This document shows, in pieces, positions 7,580-17,147 of a DNA stretch of 64,000 nucleotides (the first letter of the stretch is position 1; each line of letters opens with the position of its first letter). Origin of the DNA: [Clostridium] fimetarium (GTDB lineage: Bacteria > Bacillota > Clostridia > Lachnospirales > Lachnospiraceae); assembly GCF_900111235.1 (NCBI RefSeq), contig NZ_FOJI01000008.1:152334-216333 (forward strand), in the 5' to 3' direction. Position numbers and translations under genes: made by a program. Under the pieces are notes generated by a model. It was not told the DNA's origin and ran no database searches. It worked only from the letters and a program-made list of their open reading frames with translations.

Positions 7580-9061
7580 TTATTTAGAAAAATATGCATC
7601 TGTGATTTTTTTTGCTACAACTTGTGCACTGGCTACATTTGTATAACCACCTTCTAGAATGACACTTATTGCAATCTGTGGATTTTCTTCTGGTGCAAAA
7701 CCAACAAACCAAGAATGATAATTTTCACTGCTATCATATTGAGCAGATCCTGTTTTACCTACCATTGTATAGGATGAATTTTTAAAACTACTGCCCGTTC
7801 CCATTGTAACTACTGATCTCATATATCCCGTAAGCGTCTTTGCTTCTTGCTCTGTCATTAACTTCTTATATTCTGTTGGATTATACTGTTGAACAACTTG
7901 ATTATCAGCCGTCACTACTTTATCCACAAAATATGGCTGCATCATGACACCTTTGTTAGCAATCGTTGCAACTATCATTAAATTATGTATTGGAGTAATC
8001 TGGGTTCTACCTTGTCCGATTGAGGTTTCCATTATCTCACTTACATTTGAACTTGTATCAAGTTTAAAACTACTCTTATTGTACTCAATGCCAATAGGCA
8101 GGTCATTGTTAAAGGCAAATGATTCACACAGCGTTTTATAGTTTTGAACATTCAATGTCTGACCAATTGTTGCAAATGCTGAATTACATGAATTTGCAAA
8201 TGCTCGATTTAAATCTTCGTTTCCATGCACCGTTTCATTAAAACAATGAATTGTTGAGGCTCCCTTTGTCGTTGTACTACCCGTACAACTATAATTAAAG
8301 CTGTTATATTGAGGATTTTCTCTGATAAACTCAATTGTCGTTAATATTTTAAAAGTTGAACCAGGTGGATAAAGTCCTTGCGTTGCTCTATTTAAAAGCA
8401 CTGAATCAGCACTGTCATAAGTAATCCATTCATTCATCATTGCATCTGCATCATTGGGATCATAATCTGGCTTAGATACCATTGCAAGAATTTTTCCAGT
8501 CGATGGCTCCATTACGACAACAGCGCCCTTATTATTTCCTAATGCGTTATATGCAGCCTGCTGCAATGATACGTTTAATGTTGTTACAACATTATCACCA
8601 ACTGCTTTTGTACTACTAACATCATTTGCAATCTGTTCTAAAACATTCGCATTAGCGGAAAGCAAAAAAAAGTTGCTTAATTTCTCGATTCCAGATTTAC
8701 CATGGCTTGCAAGTCCAACAACATGACTAAATACGCTTCCATATGGATATACGCGATTCTCATTGCCATCTGCGTCCGTAGTTGTTGAAGCTAATACATC
8801 ACCATCCGCGGATAATATTTCACCTCGAACGACTCTCGTTGATAAATCATCAATTCTCTTATTATATGAATTATTAATTACATCAGGCCCAATAAAGGCA
8901 TTAAAATATATCAAATATCCAGCTAGTATCATAAAAAGCCCCACAAAAATAAAGGAAATCGTATTAGTTTCCTTATTTCTGGCTGCCTTATCATACATAT
9001 CACTTTCTATTTTTTTCTTTTTCATTGATTTTGACTTTCCCTGTTTTTTTGTCTGCTTCAT
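7580..9061 (-). CDS. Class B penicillin-binding protein (transpeptidase)
   Basis: The protein has one membrane helix near residues 33-53 and then a class B PBP ectodomain. The active-site motifs are all present: STFK (Ser235), SCN (291-293) and KTGSA (436). It cross-links peptidoglycan with the SEDS glycosyltransferase encoded just upstream, which it overlaps. Of several possible starts I chose ATG at 9061, preceded by AAGGTGA; ATG at 9076 would lengthen it by five residues and ATG at 8998, just after the ftsW-like stop, would shorten it by 21. A PBP paired with FtsW/RodA and a U32 peptidase is common in Lachnospiraceae. Whether it serves division, elongation or sporulation cannot be read from sequence. 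Confidence 0.9.
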   Translation of the reverse strand: MKQTKKQGKSKSMKKKKIESDMYDKAARNKETNTISFIFVGLFMILAGYLIYFNAFIGPDVINNSYNKRIDDLSTRVVRGEILSADGDVLASTTTDADGNENRVYPYGSVFSHVVGLASHGKSGIEKLSNFFLLSANANVLEQIANDVSSTKAVGDNVVTTLNVSLQQAAYNALGNNKGAVVVMEPSTGKILAMVSKPDYDPNDADAMMNEWITYDSADSVLLNRATQGLYPPGSTFKILTTIEFIRENPQYNSFNYSCTGSTTTKGASTIHCFNETVHGNEDLNRAFANSCNSAFATIGQTLNVQNYKTLCESFAFNNDLPIGIEYNKSSFKLDTSSNVSEIMETSIGQGRTQITPIHNLMIVATIANKGVMMQPYFVDKVVTADNQVVQQYNPTEYKKLMTEQEAKTLTGYMRSVVTMGTGSSFKNSSYTMVGKTGSAQYDSSENYHSWFVGFAPEENPQIAISVILEGGYTNVASAQVVAKKITDAYFSK

Positions 9062-10376
9062 TGGATTCACCTTCATCCTGTCTCATAATATACATTCCAT
9101 TTATAATCGCGAATAAAATGATACTGCTAATCATTGAACTACCACCATAACTTACAAATGGTAATGTTACACCTGTAAGTGGAATTAGTTTCATTACTCC
9201 ACCAACTGTCAAGAACACCTGAAATCCATAAGTTACAGCCAATCCAACTGCAACCAATCTGTAAAAATTTGTCTTACACATTGATGCAATATTCATCATC
9301 AGCATCAAGCAATTAAGGCAAATCAATATAATACAAACTGAAAAAACAACACCAAATTCTTCAGTAATTGCAGAAAACATAAAATCTTTTTCAGCAACTG
9401 GTATTTTATATGGCATTCCAGAGCAAAGACCAACTCCAAACCAAGAACCCATCCCAATGGAAAAAAGCGATTGTGTAATCTGATAACCTTGGTCATCGAT
9501 ATAAGTCCATGGATCCAGCCAAATCAATACTCGTGTTCTAACATGGCTAAATAATTCATATGCAACACAGGCTGACACCGATCCAGCGACTAAGCCACCC
9601 AACAAATACATTGTCTTTTTTGTCGCTTCATATAGCATCATTAAATACACGACAAAAAATATAAGTGCAGCACCTAGATCATTAGAAGCAACAAGGATTA
9701 AAACATGAGCTCCTGCAACAACTGTAGTAATTACAATCTGCTTAAAATCTGTAGACTTGTTAAACATCGATGCGATAAACATTACAAAGATTATTTTTAC
9801 AAATTCTGCAGGCTGGACTGAGACTACACCGATTGTCAATACGAGATTTGCACCAAATATCCTGCTTCCAAGCAAAACGGAAACTAGTAATGCAAGTCCT
9901 ACGATACAATATAGCCAAGCAAATCTCCTGAAACTTCTAACTTTTTTCAATAACCATGGGATGAAGAAAGCAATGATTGTCCCAGCAACTGCGATCATAA
10001 ACTGTTTCACACATTTGTCATACGAAAGCCTTGCAAGCATAATAAAACCAATTGACATTAGCATACACATATTATTGATCAGCAATCTTGAAGCCTTTGG
10101 GTATACATTGTCATATATCGCAATGATTACAAATAAGAAAACAAATTGCTCAAGGTACAAAATTGCGTAGTCTATATTCTCCTCTTGTAGATAAAGGATC
10201 AAATATCCCATGAAATGAAATGTAAACATAATAAAATTCTGTAATTTATATATATATCTTCTCTTATTTTCATTATGTATTGTTGAACCTCTATATGATG
10301 CATATGTATAATACATCAATAAAAACGCAAATATATATTTTGATAACTCAAAAAATATCTCTTTCAATATACCCAC
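9000..10376 (-). CDS. SEDS peptidoglycan polymerase, FtsW/RodA/SpoVE family
   Basis: The protein is a polytopic membrane protein of 458 residues with about ten helices. SEDS landmarks are VSVQPAEFVK, the EKDFMFSAITEEFG loop and PLTGVTLPFVSYGGSSM near the C-terminus. SEDS proteins polymerise lipid II into glycan strands and act with a class B PBP, here encoded directly downstream with a 62-bp overlap, implying coupled translation. The first codon at 10376 is GTG; a TTG three codons later, behind AGGTGG, is an alternative. The N-terminal ~100 residues form extra helices before the SEDS core, as in Lachnospiraceae FtsW-like proteins. Confidence 0.9.
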   Translation of the reverse strand: MGILKEIFFELSKYIFAFLLMYYTYASYRGSTIHNENKRRYIYKLQNFIMFTFHFMGYLILYLQEENIDYAILYLEQFVFLFVIIAIYDNVYPKASRLLINNMCMLMSIGFIMLARLSYDKCVKQFMIAVAGTIIAFFIPWLLKKVRSFRRFAWLYCIVGLALLVSVLLGSRIFGANLVLTIGVVSVQPAEFVKIIFVMFIASMFNKSTDFKQIVITTVVAGAHVLILVASNDLGAALIFFVVYLMMLYEATKKTMYLLGGLVAGSVSACVAYELFSHVRTRVLIWLDPWTYIDDQGYQITQSLFSIGMGSWFGVGLCSGMPYKIPVAEKDFMFSAITEEFGVVFSVCIILICLNCLMLMMNIASMCKTNFYRLVAVGLAVTYGFQVFLTVGGVMKLIPLTGVTLPFVSYGGSSMISSIILFAIINGMYIMRQDEGESNEADKKTGKVKINEKEKNRK

Positions 10377-10381
10377 CTCGA

Positions 10382-12850
10382 CTAATCTACACCTCTTAGG
10401 AAGTGTCCTCTTGTGAAATCTTTCAAAGAATTTTCAACATTCTCATGCATTACATATGCTTTAATTGCATCTTCTATTACTTCTCTTGCTGTATTTTTAT
10501 CTTCATATGTCAAAATAATTCTAACCTTTTTTGGTGCTAATGATAATACTTCTGAAGTTTTATCAATAATATAAATGGGACTTGTATTATATATCGTATT
10601 ATAACAATACGTACAATTATTCTTTATTGCAAACTTTTTATTTTTTCTGTCCTTTAAATATATCACTGTTTTTTTCGCATCACAATATCCAACGGTTTTA
10701 TTAACGCACTGCGTGGATATCATCATTGGAATATAACCATACACAACCAATTCAGAGTCAAATATGTTTAAGTGTTTTAACTCTTTTTCATTTAATTCTA
10801 TTGGAGCGGTATCATATAAAATCCTTAGTTTATCTTGCATTTCAAGTTTCTTATATTCATCCCTTGCAAGACTATTAAATGTATATACATTATAATCCAA
10901 AATCAAATTAATAACTATATTATTATCTGTTTTTTCTATGTTCTCTATATAATTTCTAAAATATTGTATTTCTTCAAGATTCTTAATTACAAAGCCGTCC
11001 GCCTTCAGTTCAAGTATTTCTTTGATATTATCATCGAAATATTTTTTTGCTTTTAACCTGAAGATATGAGGCATAATGAAATACACTTTCTTTTCCAACT
11101 TTTTGCATTCTAAAACTGCATTGGCTAACTCCAAAATATCTTGATACTCTGATAATTCAAGGTATATTCCCTCAATATCTTTATAAGATAATACCGTATC
11201 TAATAGACCTTTGTTTTCCAAAGAAACGTTGATTTTAATATTATTATCTGCTTTACTAATATTATAGCCGTCAGCCTTCGCAAAATTTGTCTTTATCAAT
11301 AAACTATGATCAGACTCGCAGGACCGCTTGTAAGAATCACACAATTGTTTTTCCATAGCTTCTATGGCATTTCTTCTCAAGTCATTTAGTTTTTGAATCG
11401 GTATAAATATATTGTCATCCATATGAACAGTCAGATTTTCAAATGTATATCTAGTACCCCCTGTTTTAGAAAGTTGTTTTTTTACTCTTTCAATATCCAT
11501 TGGTTGTTTCATCGCTGGTTCAATAATATCTTCTCTAGTAGTTGCACTTGCTCTAACCTTTCCATTACTATCTAGCAGACATATCGAAAGACTTGCTGGA
11601 TCTCCTATGAAAAGTTCTAATTTTCCTTCTAATAATTCCTTCTTCTGCGTATCAATATATTTGGTTTTAATTTCATCCATCAATGCATTATTTTTCGTTC
11701 TATAAATAATATCACCATTTTTTAAATCATACTTATGGGGCACATTCAGAATGATTTTATCGTTTTTACTGACTTTATACTTGTTTGTGTAGGCGAAATC
11801 ATTTCCGATTTCAAATACATCACCACCATCAAGGTCTTCAAGCACTCTGCAATTGATACAGCCTTTGTTATTGCTTATTACTTCTAGTGCCTTTGTACCC
11901 TGATGATTCGGTCTCGTCAATGAAATCATTGATTTTCCGGTTTCGTCAACATAATATCCGTTGGTAAAGCCACCTCGATTGTATAAATCTTTTAATGTAT
12001 TCATATCTGCATCAGATACCTTATATTTGTTTGAACCATTTTCTAAATACTTGTCCACATACTTTCTATACATACTTACAACTCCAGCTGTATACTCACT
12101 GCTTTTCATTCTCCCTTCAATTTTGAGAGAATCAACTCCTGCATCAATCACTTGTGGCAATATGGATAATGAACACATATCCTTTGGACTTAGTACATAT
12201 TTTTCATTGTCATTACCAATTACTGAATCATTCTTTATTACATCGTAAGGAAGTCTGCATGGTTGGGCACATCTTCCCCTGTTGCCGCTTCTACCTCCTA
12301 TCAAACTACTCATCAAGCATTGTCCTGAGTAACAATAACAAAGTGCACCATGAACAAACCCTTCTATCTCTATATCAACATTATTATCTATATCTTTAAT
12401 TTCACCAATATTTAATTCTCTTGCTGTAACAATTCTTGATGCTCCTAGTTCTTTTAAAAGCTTCGCTCCTAATGCGCCTGTTGTAGACATCTGTGTACTT
12501 GCATGAATGTGCAACTGTGGAAAATATTCCTTCACGAAATTTAACACACCCATATCTTGAACGATAACCGCATCTAATCCATTTTCATAATATGGTTTTA
12601 AGTAACTATATAACTGCTCACTCATTTCATTGTTTTTCAACAATGTATTCACGGTTAAATATACTTTTTTGTCATGAATATGAGCTACATCAAGCGCTCT
12701 TAATAACTCCTCCTCGGAAAAATTATTTGAAAATGCTCTTGCACCAAATGCACTTCCACCTAGATATATTGCATCTGCTCCAGCATTAATTGCTGCAAGG
12801 AAACTATCATATGAACCTGCTGGTGATAAAACTTCAATATTTTTTTTCAA
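10382..12850 (-). CDS. U32 family peptidase / RNA hydroxylation-type protein (822 aa)
   Basis: The N-terminal half is a U32 domain beginning with LSPAGSYDSFLAAINAGADA and carrying the diagnostic cysteine region FVHGALCYCYSGQC followed by GGRSGNRGRCAQPCR. The C-terminal half is the long extension (DUF3656-like) found in large U32 proteins. Characterised U32 proteins (RlhA, TrhP) act in hydroxylation of 23S rRNA or tRNA and bind an Fe-S cluster through such cysteines; other members were named collagenases. I therefore favour an RNA-modification role but cannot fix the substrate. The start is TTG at 12850 behind GAGGAG. The next gene is 5 bp away, so it heads the FtsW/PBP operon. Confidence 0.85.
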   Translation of the reverse strand: MKKNIEVLSPAGSYDSFLAAINAGADAIYLGGSAFGARAFSNNFSEEELLRALDVAHIHDKKVYLTVNTLLKNNEMSEQLYSYLKPYYENGLDAVIVQDMGVLNFVKEYFPQLHIHASTQMSTTGALGAKLLKELGASRIVTARELNIGEIKDIDNNVDIEIEGFVHGALCYCYSGQCLMSSLIGGRSGNRGRCAQPCRLPYDVIKNDSVIGNDNEKYVLSPKDMCSLSILPQVIDAGVDSLKIEGRMKSSEYTAGVVSMYRKYVDKYLENGSNKYKVSDADMNTLKDLYNRGGFTNGYYVDETGKSMISLTRPNHQGTKALEVISNNKGCINCRVLEDLDGGDVFEIGNDFAYTNKYKVSKNDKIILNVPHKYDLKNGDIIYRTKNNALMDEIKTKYIDTQKKELLEGKLELFIGDPASLSICLLDSNGKVRASATTREDIIEPAMKQPMDIERVKKQLSKTGGTRYTFENLTVHMDDNIFIPIQKLNDLRRNAIEAMEKQLCDSYKRSCESDHSLLIKTNFAKADGYNISKADNNIKINVSLENKGLLDTVLSYKDIEGIYLELSEYQDILELANAVLECKKLEKKVYFIMPHIFRLKAKKYFDDNIKEILELKADGFVIKNLEEIQYFRNYIENIEKTDNNIVINLILDYNVYTFNSLARDEYKKLEMQDKLRILYDTAPIELNEKELKHLNIFDSELVVYGYIPMMISTQCVNKTVGYCDAKKTVIYLKDRKNKKFAIKNNCTYCYNTIYNTSPIYIIDKTSEVLSLAPKKVRIILTYEDKNTAREVIEDAIKAYVMHENVENSLKDFTRGHFLRGVD

Positions 12851-12890
12851 AATATGCTCCTCTAAAATTTCAATATATGAAAATATACAA

Positions 12891-12930
12891 AAGGGCTCTC
12901 AGAGTGTATATACACTCAAAAGATACCCTT
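12891..12930 (-). terminator. Terminator-like hairpin between zapA and U32 gene
   Basis: On the minus strand AAGGG pairs with CCCTT around an inner perfect GAGTGT-ATAT-ACACTC hairpin, followed by TTTTGT. It would separate zapA from the downstream U32 operon. Confidence 0.55.
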
Positions 12931-12952
12931 CTATAATTTCATTTGTGTAGTT

Positions 12953-13360
12953 TTATTTTTTTGAATCTTCTAATTCTGTTTCTAATCTTACAATACTTTT
13001 CTGATAATTAATAATCTCTTCCCTAAGTTCTTGTATCTCCTTATTAGATGCATCATTCTTTATCTGCGCAGCTATAAGTTCATGCTTGAGGTCATAGATT
13101 TCCTTACCTTTATTATCAAGTTCGGCTTCGAGGGTATCCGCCAGCTTCTTCGCCTTAAAATAATCATCCGCAATATTAAGATACAACAGATTACATCTTA
13201 CTTCAACTGAGTGTCTTCTAAACGAATCTTCTTTGTTAAATTCAGACAGCTTGTTATTAATATATACAGCAACCTTTTGCAAATATTCTTCACTTTCATA
13301 TCCACTCAATGTGAATACTTTTCCCCCGATTATAACCTCTGTATTATTCTTCGATGACAT
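12953..13360 (-). CDS. zapA: Cell division protein ZapA
   Basis: ZapA binds and bundles FtsZ at midcell. The sequence shows the family pattern NTEVIIGGKVFTLSGYESEEYLQKVAVYIN followed by a long heptad-rich coiled coil through the C-terminus. I chose ATG at 13360 (MSSKNN) because it has GGAGGACAGTT directly upstream; the longer frame to 13384 would place extra residues across this ribosome site. At 135 residues it is longer than typical ZapA because of the coiled-coil tail. It sits between ruvB and the U32/FtsW operon, consistent with a division and envelope block. Confidence 0.87.
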   Translation of the reverse strand: MSSKNNTEVIIGGKVFTLSGYESEEYLQKVAVYINNKLSEFNKEDSFRRHSVEVRCNLLYLNIADDYFKAKKLADTLEAELDNKGKEIYDLKHELIAAQIKNDASNKEIQELREEIINYQKSIVRLETELEDSKK

Positions 13361-13475
13361 AACTGTCCTCCTCATAAAAGCCACATATTGTGGTATAACT
13401 AAATTATAAAATATTATAACACAATATTATGAGTTGTGACAAGGAAATTATCTATTCTACAATATACTTAATTAT

Positions 13476-14477
13476 CTATTCTGTTATCCTTTGTAGCCCT
13501 AGATTCGCATACGCAGCATCCGTTGCAACCCTACCTCTAGATGTTCTATTAATAAATCCATTTTGAATCAAATATGGTTCATAGACATCTTCTAATGTCC
13601 CCGCATCTTCACCAATTGAAGCTGCTATCGTATCAAGTCCAACTGGCCCCCCAGCGAACTTATTAATAATAGTAGATAAAATCATTCTATCATTCTTATC
13701 CAAGCCATCTTTATCGACATCTAGCAACTCTAATGCATAATCAGTAACTTCTTTTGTTATTTTTCCATCGTACTTCACTTGTGCAAAATCTCTAACACGT
13801 TTTAACAATCTATTTGCAAGTCTTGGTGTACCTCTTGATCTTCTTGCTAGTTCATGTGCTCCTTCATAATCAATATCAACACCGATTACTTTAGCAGATC
13901 TTGTGATGATTGTTTCGAGTTCCAAAACATTATAAAAATCCAATCGATTAACCACGCCAAATCGATCTCTTAGTGGTGCGGTTAAAAGACCAGCTCTTGT
14001 AGTTGCTCCAACAAGCGTAAACTTAGGTAAATCCAATCGAATTGATCTAGCGGAGGTTCCTTTTCCAATCATAATATCAATTGCATAATCTTCCATTGCT
14101 GGATACAGTACTTCTTCTACCTGCCTATTTAGCCTATGGATTTCATCTATAAAAAGGACATCGCCTTCTTGTAGATTATTCAGTATTGCTGCTATTTCTC
14201 CAGGTCTTTCTATCGCTGGCCCAGATGTTATCTTCATATTAACGCCCATTTCATTGGCAATTATTCCGGCAAGCGTAGTTTTTCCCAAACCCGGTGGTCC
14301 ATAAAACAAAACATGATCTAACGAATCACCTCTTGTCTTAGCTGCCTCTATATATATCTTTAGATTATTCTTAACTTTTTCTTGTCCAATATAATCATCT
14401 AGAGAAAGAGGTCTTAAATTATTTTCAATTTTTTCTTCATCTGCTAATAACTCTGTTGAAATCACTCTTTTTTCCAT
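13476..14477 (-). CDS. ruvB: Holliday junction branch migration helicase RuvB
   Basis: RuvB is the AAA+ motor that drives branch migration of Holliday junctions with RuvA. Visible motifs include Walker [10 protein letters not shown] (60-68), Walker [10 protein letters not shown], sensor 1 GATTRAGLL, the arginine finger region LRDRFG and sensor 2 [16 protein letters not shown]. The C-terminal winged helix ends [16 protein letters not shown]. Length (333) is normal. ruvA lies 36 bp upstream on the same strand, giving the usual ruvAB operon; no ruvC is adjacent, as in most Firmicutes. Confidence 0.96.
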   Translation of the reverse strand: MEKRVISTELLADEEKIENNLRPLSLDDYIGQEKVKNNLKIYIEAAKTRGDSLDHVLFYGPPGLGKTTLAGIIANEMGVNMKITSGPAIERPGEIAAILNNLQEGDVLFIDEIHRLNRQVEEVLYPAMEDYAIDIMIGKGTSARSIRLDLPKFTLVGATTRAGLLTAPLRDRFGVVNRLDFYNVLELETIITRSAKVIGVDIDYEGAHELARRSRGTPRLANRLLKRVRDFAQVKYDGKITKEVTDYALELLDVDKDGLDKNDRMILSTIINKFAGGPVGLDTIAASIGEDAGTLEDVYEPYLIQNGFINRTSRGRVATDAAYANLGLQRITE

Positions 14478-14513
14478 TCGTTTCTCTCATTCTACCATTA
14501 AGTAATCGTTTTC

Positions 14514-15119
14514 TTATAAAAACGCTAGTTTTTTCAAAGCTTCCTTAAGAATACTTTCTGGATCCTTATTATCTAAATCTTCAACTTGTTTAACAGCCTT
14601 AATTGCTTCTGCACTTCCATATCCTAATGCAACCAGCGCTTGAATCGCTTCACTCTTACCGTCACTAGAACCCAACTCTTCATTATTATGTGCAAGTTTC
14701 ATCTCAAAAGCATCTTCAAGCTTAAGTTTGTCCTTTAACTCAATAATAAGCTTCTGTGCAGTCTTAGAACCAATTCCAGGTGCACTTGAAATCAGCTTGA
14801 CGTCATCTGCTAATACAGCAAACCTTAGTTCATCAGGTGTAATTGTAGATAGGATTCCGAGCGCCCCTTTCGGGCCTATTCCATTAACAGTAATCAACAG
14901 TTTAAAAACTTCTAAATCATCTCTTGTAAGAAATCCATATAGATTCATAGCATCTTCTCTTACGTACAAATATGTAAACACCTTAAGCTCAGTTCCAACT
15001 CTTGGAACTCTTGATATCAAAGAGGCTGGAACGCGTATATTATAGCCAATCCCATTACTCTCAACAACAATTGTCACATCAAATACTTCTGTCAGTTCAC
15101 CTTTTATATATGAAATCAT
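14514..15119 (-). CDS. ruvA: Holliday junction DNA helicase subunit RuvA
   Basis: RuvA binds four-way junctions and loads RuvB. The 201-residue sequence starts MISYIKGELTEVFDVTIVVE, with the OB-fold domain (1-65), two helix-hairpin-helix motifs around VNGIGPKGALGIL and APGIGSKTAQKLI, and a C-terminal UBA-like domain (about 150-200) that contacts RuvB. It precedes ruvB in the same operon. Its upstream region consists of 65-bp tandem repeats (15121-15278), so the transcript leader is unusual. Confidence 0.96.
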   Translation of the reverse strand: MISYIKGELTEVFDVTIVVESNGIGYNIRVPASLISRVPRVGTELKVFTYLYVREDAMNLYGFLTRDDLEVFKLLITVNGIGPKGALGILSTITPDELRFAVLADDVKLISSAPGIGSKTAQKLIIELKDKLKLEDAFEMKLAHNNEELGSSDGKSEAIQALVALGYGSAEAIKAVKQVEDLDNKDPESILKEALKKLAFL

Positions 15120-15120
15120 T

Positions 15121-15278
15121 ATGCTCCAATCTGCTGCTTTAGCAGCACTTTAAATCAGGGATGTGAATATGCTTTATCATTCACAATGATCCAGTCTGCT
15201 GCTTTAGCAGCACTTTAAATCAGGGATGTGAATATGCTTTACCATTCACAATGATCCAATCTGCTACTTTAGCAGCAC
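15121..15278. repeat. 65-bp tandem repeat, 2.4 copies, upstream of ruvA
   Basis: Copies at 15121-15185 and 15186-15250 differ at only three positions, and a partial third copy runs 15251-15278. Each unit holds a perfect TGCTGCT-TT-AGCAGCA hairpin and a GTGAAT...ATTCAC hairpin. The unit length is not a multiple of three and no frame stays open, so it is non-coding. It fills most of the gap between the DUF815 gene stop and ruvA. Confidence 0.9.
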
Positions 15279-15341
15279 CTGTCTAAATGTAATATATACA
15301 TCATAGCACACTCGAACATATGTTTCAATATTAATTTATTT

Positions 15342-16655
15342 TCAATTCTCTGCCGTTTTACCAACCATATAATTAATAAATTGCTGCGCTGTTCTTCCTG
15401 AAATACCACCATGGCTAAGCTCCCATTTGTTAGCTTCGGCACATAATTCTTCATCCGACAGTTCTAAATTCATCTTTTTTGCGAGATTAACTACTATATT
15501 ATAGTACTCTTTCTGTGTTGGCTTAGAAAAATTAATTGTAACACCAAATCTATTTACGAGTGATAATTTTTCTTCCATAGTATCAGAGCGATGCATTTCC
15601 TCATTGTGTTCCATATCTGAGCGATCATTCCAAGTTTCCTTTATCAGATGTCTTCTATTTGAAGTAGCATAAATCAAGATATTATCTGGTTTTGTTTCTA
15701 CGCCACCCTCTATAACTGCCTTTAAAAACTTATATTCTATTTCAAACTCTTCAAATGACAAATCATCCATATAAATAATAAACTTATAATTTCTATTTTT
15801 TATTTTTGCAATTATTGTAGATAATTCTTTAAATTGATGTTTGTAAATTTCTATCATACGAAGGCCCTGGTCATAATATTCATTGACAATTGCCTTAATA
15901 CTTGTTGATTTCCCCGTACCACTGTCACCAAACAAGAGTACATTATTTGCTTTGTATCCATTAATAAATGCTTCTGTATTATCTGTAAGTTTTTTCTTTT
16001 GCATCTCATATCCTATCAAATCCGCTAACATAACCTTGTCCATATTGTTAATTGGGCAAAATTCAATTTCGTTTTCACCTTTACTATTAATTCTAAATGC
16101 CTTGTTAAGTCCAAACATACCAACACCAAAATCCTTGTAAAAACCTGTTACATAATGAAAGAACTCACTTTCATCTTTAGCAGTTTCTAACTTTTCACTT
16201 AATGCTTTCACTTTTTCGCTGACATTTTTATTATACATCAGTTCTTTTTTCTCAATCGATTTATAATTTGAGATCATGGTGAAACAATTGATATCGAGTG
16301 CTTCCTCAATTATTTTAAAATCAAACTCAAATAAAGACTTGAATACTTTAAAATCATTTTTAGCAAACAGATTAACACTTCCTTCATTTGCGCCAATTTT
16401 TTCACATGTAATACTGAAAGGATTTTCATTTGTAATCAGTAAAAACGTCAAATAATTATGCCATAAATTTTTATCAAAGCCATAATTTGTTGATACCTCT
16501 AGTAGTCTTTTAATCTGGGCATATATACGTTTCGTTAATTCAGCATTACTTTTTTCTTGCGTTTCAAACTGTCTAAATATTTCTCCTAATTGAAATAATA
16601 TGCTTTGTTCCTCTAAGTCTCCATATATAATTAAATTTGCGATATTTTTATACAT
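15342..16655 (-). CDS. DUF815 family AAA ATPase
   Basis: The C-terminal half (about residues 200-437) is a DUF815 ATPase: Walker A GDSGTGKST (243-251), a Walker B-like FIIYMDDLSFEEFE, and sensor/arginine-rich TSNRRHLIKETW. The N-terminal half is helical and family-specific. The biochemical role of DUF815 proteins is not established; they resemble DnaA/IstB-type ATPases. The gene has its own apparent promoter at 16744-16774 and lies 222 bp upstream of ruvA, separated by the 65-bp repeats, so cotranscription with ruvAB is possible but not shown. Confidence 0.82.
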   Translation of the reverse strand: MYKNIANLIIYGDLEEQSILFQLGEIFRQFETQEKSNAELTKRIYAQIKRLLEVSTNYGFDKNLWHNYLTFLLITNENPFSITCEKIGANEGSVNLFAKNDFKVFKSLFEFDFKIIEEALDINCFTMISNYKSIEKKELMYNKNVSEKVKALSEKLETAKDESEFFHYVTGFYKDFGVGMFGLNKAFRINSKGENEIEFCPINNMDKVMLADLIGYEMQKKKLTDNTEAFINGYKANNVLLFGDSGTGKSTSIKAIVNEYYDQGLRMIEIYKHQFKELSTIIAKIKNRNYKFIIYMDDLSFEEFEIEYKFLKAVIEGGVETKPDNILIYATSNRRHLIKETWNDRSDMEHNEEMHRSDTMEEKLSLVNRFGVTINFSKPTQKEYYNIVVNLAKKMNLELSDEELCAEANKWELSHGGISGRTAQQFINYMVGKTAEN

Positions 16656-16743
16656 TTCTATTTATCCTTCCTATAATAAGTAATTAAAATACAATTTATT
16701 TAAATGCTCACAACCGTGAATATCAATATCAAACGGCATAACT

Positions 16744-16774
16744 ATTATAATATATCAATCACCAATTTTGTCAA
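16744..16774 (-). promoter_or_regulatory. Probable promoter of the DUF815 gene
   Basis: On the minus strand TTGACA (16774-16769) is followed by TATAAT (16749-16744) at 19 bp, or by ATTATA at 17 bp. The spacing to the better -10 is long, so the -10 choice is uncertain. Confidence 0.45.
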
Positions 16775-17033
16775 TATTTAGATAATAAAAAATAATACTT
16801 TTAATTTTACTAGAAAGATGATAAAATATCTAATAATAGACTTAACTAAATTAACAAAGGAGGCATGGCATTACAATGTATGCAATCAATGAGTCCATTT
16901 ATTTTAAATATAACTATTATGTTTTATAAATATCTTTAAATATATATTGCATTTTCTTCAGTGAAAACAGGAAAATAATGTTTAATTTTGGACATTAATA
17001 CTATTAAATCAGTTCTATAATGGTATTAAACTA
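16775..17033. other. AT-rich divergent intergenic region
   Basis: This stretch between the divergent DUF815 and glycosyltransferase promoters holds no recognisable gene. A textbook ribosome site AAAGGAGG at 16856-16863 is followed by ATGs at 16865 and 16876 that open frames of only 24 and 17 codons. They resemble nothing I know. Confidence 0.4.
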
Positions 17034-17061
17034 TTGACACTTAAGAAACTAATGCTATAAT
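17034..17061 (+). promoter_or_regulatory. Promoter of the glycosyltransferase gene
   Basis: A perfect TTGACA (17034-17039) and TATAAT (17056-17061) are spaced 16 bp apart, with an extended -10 TGC. The transcript would have a leader of about 80 nt. Confidence 0.75.
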
Positions 17062-17147
17062 CTGTTATGAACTTAATATATTTTTTAAGTTTAATTTTAA
17101 AATTCATATAATGATTTTCAACTTGTTATTTATGGAGAGGACGAGAA

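Noticed and set aside
7303..7599. 98-codon open frame on the minus strand
   Set aside because: It runs straight through MITE copy 1 and its target duplications; frame openness is a by-product of the insertion.
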